DNA of 64,000 bases from Sphingomonas sp. Ag1 (GTDB taxonomy: Bacteria > Pseudomonadota > Alphaproteobacteria > Sphingomonadales > Sphingomonadaceae), in assembly GCF_000980895.1 (NCBI RefSeq), contig NZ_LAZX01000094.1, forward strand, positions 62,001 through 126,000. The letters are read 5' to 3'. Both the position numbers and the translations under genes were made by a program. The stretch's first letter is position 1; each line of letters starts with the position of its first letter. Shown here piece by piece: positions 62,727 through 64,000 of the stretch. The notes under the pieces are model-generated. The model was given only the letters and a program-made list of their open reading frames with translations. It did not search any database and was not told the origin of the DNA.

Positions 62727-63998
62727 TCAGAGGCACGCCTCGAGAAACGCCTGATCGAAGCCGAACTGCTTGGCCTTGTCGATCGTATAGGGGCGAAGGC
62801 CCATGGCGCGATATTCGCCGATGATCTTCCCGTCGGCGCTCTCGTCCAGATATTCGAACTTGAAGAGCTCCTGCGTGACGATCACGGGGCCTTCCATGCC
62901 GATCACCTCGGTGACGTTGGTGACCCGGCGCGAGCCGTCGCGCAGGCGCTTCACCTGGATGATCATGTCGACCGAATCGGCGATCTGGCGGCTGATCGCC
63001 TCCTTCGGCACCTTGATGTCCGACATCATCACCATGTTCTCCATACGCGCCAGCGCCTCTCGCGGGCTGTTGGAGTGGAGCGTGCACATCGAGCCATCGT
63101 GGCCGGTGTTCATCGCCGAGAGCATGTCGAAACACTCGGCGCCGCGAATTTCGCCGAGAATGATACGGTCCGGGCGCATACGCAGCGCGTTCTTGACGAG
63201 ATCGCGGATCGAGATCTCGCCCTGACCCTCAAGATTGGCGGGGCGGGTTTCGAGCGGCAGCCAGTGCGGCTGCTGGAGGCGGAGTTCGGCCGCGTCCTCG
63301 ATCGTCAGCACGCGCTCGCCGGGGTCGATCATCTTCGACAGGGCGTTGAGCATCGTCGTCTTGCCCGAGCCGGTGCCGCCCGAGATGACGATGTTGAAGC
63401 GGCAGGCGCCGGCGATCTTCAGCGCGGTCGCCATTTTGGGCGACATCGATCCGAAGCCGGCCATCATGTCGAGCGTGATCGGCTTGGCAGAGAATTTACG
63501 GATCGAGATGGCGGTGCCGCGAAGCGAGAGCGGCGGGACGATCACGTTGACGCGGGAGCCGTCCTTCAAACGAGCGTCGGCGAGCGGCGTCGTCTGGTCG
63601 ACGCGGCGGCCGACCGAGTTGCAGATGCGCTGCGCGATCTGGAACAGATGTTCCTCGTCACGGAACTGGATCTGCGCGAGTTGCAGCTTGCCCTTCTTTT
63701 CGATGAAGGTCTGGTCCGGGCCGTTGACCATGATGTCCGAGATTTCGGGATCGGCCAGCAGTTCCTCGAGCGGGCCGAGGCCGAGCAGCTCGTCGACCAG
63801 CACCTTTTCCAGCGCGAACTGTTCGCGGCGGTTGAGGGTGAGCTTCAGCTCGGCGAGCACCTCGCCGATGATCGGGCGGAATTCCTCCGCCAGCTCGTCC
63901 TTGCCGAGCGTGGCCGCGGCCTCCGGATCGACGCGCTCGAGAAGGCGCGGGAGCACCTGTTCCTTGATCTTGTGGATCGACGCCTCGAAGCCTTCCAT
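62727..63998 (-). CDS. cpaF: CpaF/TadA-type secretion ATPase, probably incomplete at the window edge
   Basis: 423 residues seen, from an ATG at 63998 that lies two bases from the window end. Family members are often longer, so the true start may be outside. It is the hexameric ATPase of Flp/Tad pilus assembly. Walker A: ISGGTGSGKTTMLNAL. Walker B: RIILGEIRGAE. Also seen are DIMVNGPDQTF, the ADARLKDGSRVNVIVPPLS loop and the His-box region MNTGHDGSMCTLHSNSPRE. Other tad genes would be expected upstream, beyond 64000. Confidence 0.93.
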   Translation of the reverse strand: MEGFEASIHKIKEQVLPRLLERVDPEAAATLGKDELAEEFRPIIGEVLAELKLTLNRREQFALEKVLVDELLGLGPLEELLADPEISDIMVNGPDQTFIEKKGKLQLAQIQFRDEEHLFQIAQRICNSVGRRVDQTTPLADARLKDGSRVNVIVPPLSLRGTAISIRKFSAKPITLDMMAGFGSMSPKMATALKIAGACRFNIVISGGTGSGKTTMLNALSKMIDPGERVLTIEDAAELRLQQPHWLPLETRPANLEGQGEISIRDLVKNALRMRPDRIILGEIRGAECFDMLSAMNTGHDGSMCTLHSNSPREALARMENMVMMSDIKVPKEAISRQIADSVDMIIQVKRLRDGSRRVTNVTEVIGMEGPVIVTQELFKFEYLDESADGKIIGEYRAMGLRPYTIDKAKQFGFDQAFLEACL

Positions 63999-64000
63999 GC

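Noticed and set aside
1-64000. Mobile elements, prophage or CRISPR array
   Set aside because: No transposase, integrase, phage structural gene, terminal inverted repeats or regularly spaced repeats were seen.

Overview
The window reads as a contiguous chromosomal segment from a high-GC alphaproteobacterium, most likely a sphingomonad. The reasons are the dense GC-rich coding, two TonB-dependent receptors, PhaR, a CpaF-type ATPase, a GlgX-TreZ-MalQ-TreY operon, a complete 2-methylcitrate cycle and a murein-recycling cluster. I saw no phage genes, insertion sequences, CRISPR array or rRNA. One tRNA gene is present. The species assignment is inference from gene content.

Layout. 1-9.2 kb is housekeeping: the end of recJ, tRNA-Glu, an SDR oxidoreductase, the 5-oxoprolinase genes pxpABC, grpE and hrcA, rph, rdgB, a CAP-domain lipoprotein and hemW. 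9.3-16.7 kb is a valine-degradation cluster (mmsA, acyl-CoA dehydrogenase, 3-hydroxyisobutyryl-CoA hydrolase, enoyl-CoA hydratase, mmsB) with a small lipoprotein gene and purU inside it, ending in an atypical GreA/GreB-family gene. phaR follows, behind repeated GCAGCAT/ATGCTGC palindromes. 17.6-24.1 kb is a small surface-polysaccharide locus: a beta-helix protein, an O-antigen ligase/polymerase-like membrane protein, a flippase and a P-loop ATPase on the minus strand, and an acetyltransferase on the plus strand.

24.0-41.4 kb is the most interesting part. It combines a TonB receptor, a Tat-type lipoprotein of the penicillin-acylase family, a periplasmic N-acyl-D-amino-acid deacylase, a DUF1611 protein and an enolase-superfamily epimerase (the DgcN/DgcA pair), a glutamate/dicarboxylate symporter, a LysR regulator, a PBP4-type carboxypeptidase, an AmpC-like serine hydrolase coupled to an AmpG permease, a BadF/BcrA-type sugar kinase and MurQ. 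Together these can be read as a route that takes D-amino-acid-containing and murein-derived compounds from the periplasm into L-glutamate and GlcNAc-6-phosphate.

41.4-49.1 kb holds a methylcitrate regulator of the RamB/MccR type with prpB, prpC, prpF and acnD, which would burn the propionyl-CoA made by the valine cluster. Then come queH, an orphan MetE N-terminal domain, and the operon glgX-treZ-malQ-treY, which converts glycogen-type glucans to trehalose with translational coupling at each junction. The window closes with a DUF2934 protein, a PilZ protein, a TonB receptor with a long His/Asp loop (ZnuD-like) behind a small dyad, a strong bidirectional terminator, and a CpaF-type ATPase that reaches the window edge. 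Recurring themes are glutamate supply, propionyl-CoA disposal, and polymer storage or turnover (PHA, glycogen/trehalose, murein).
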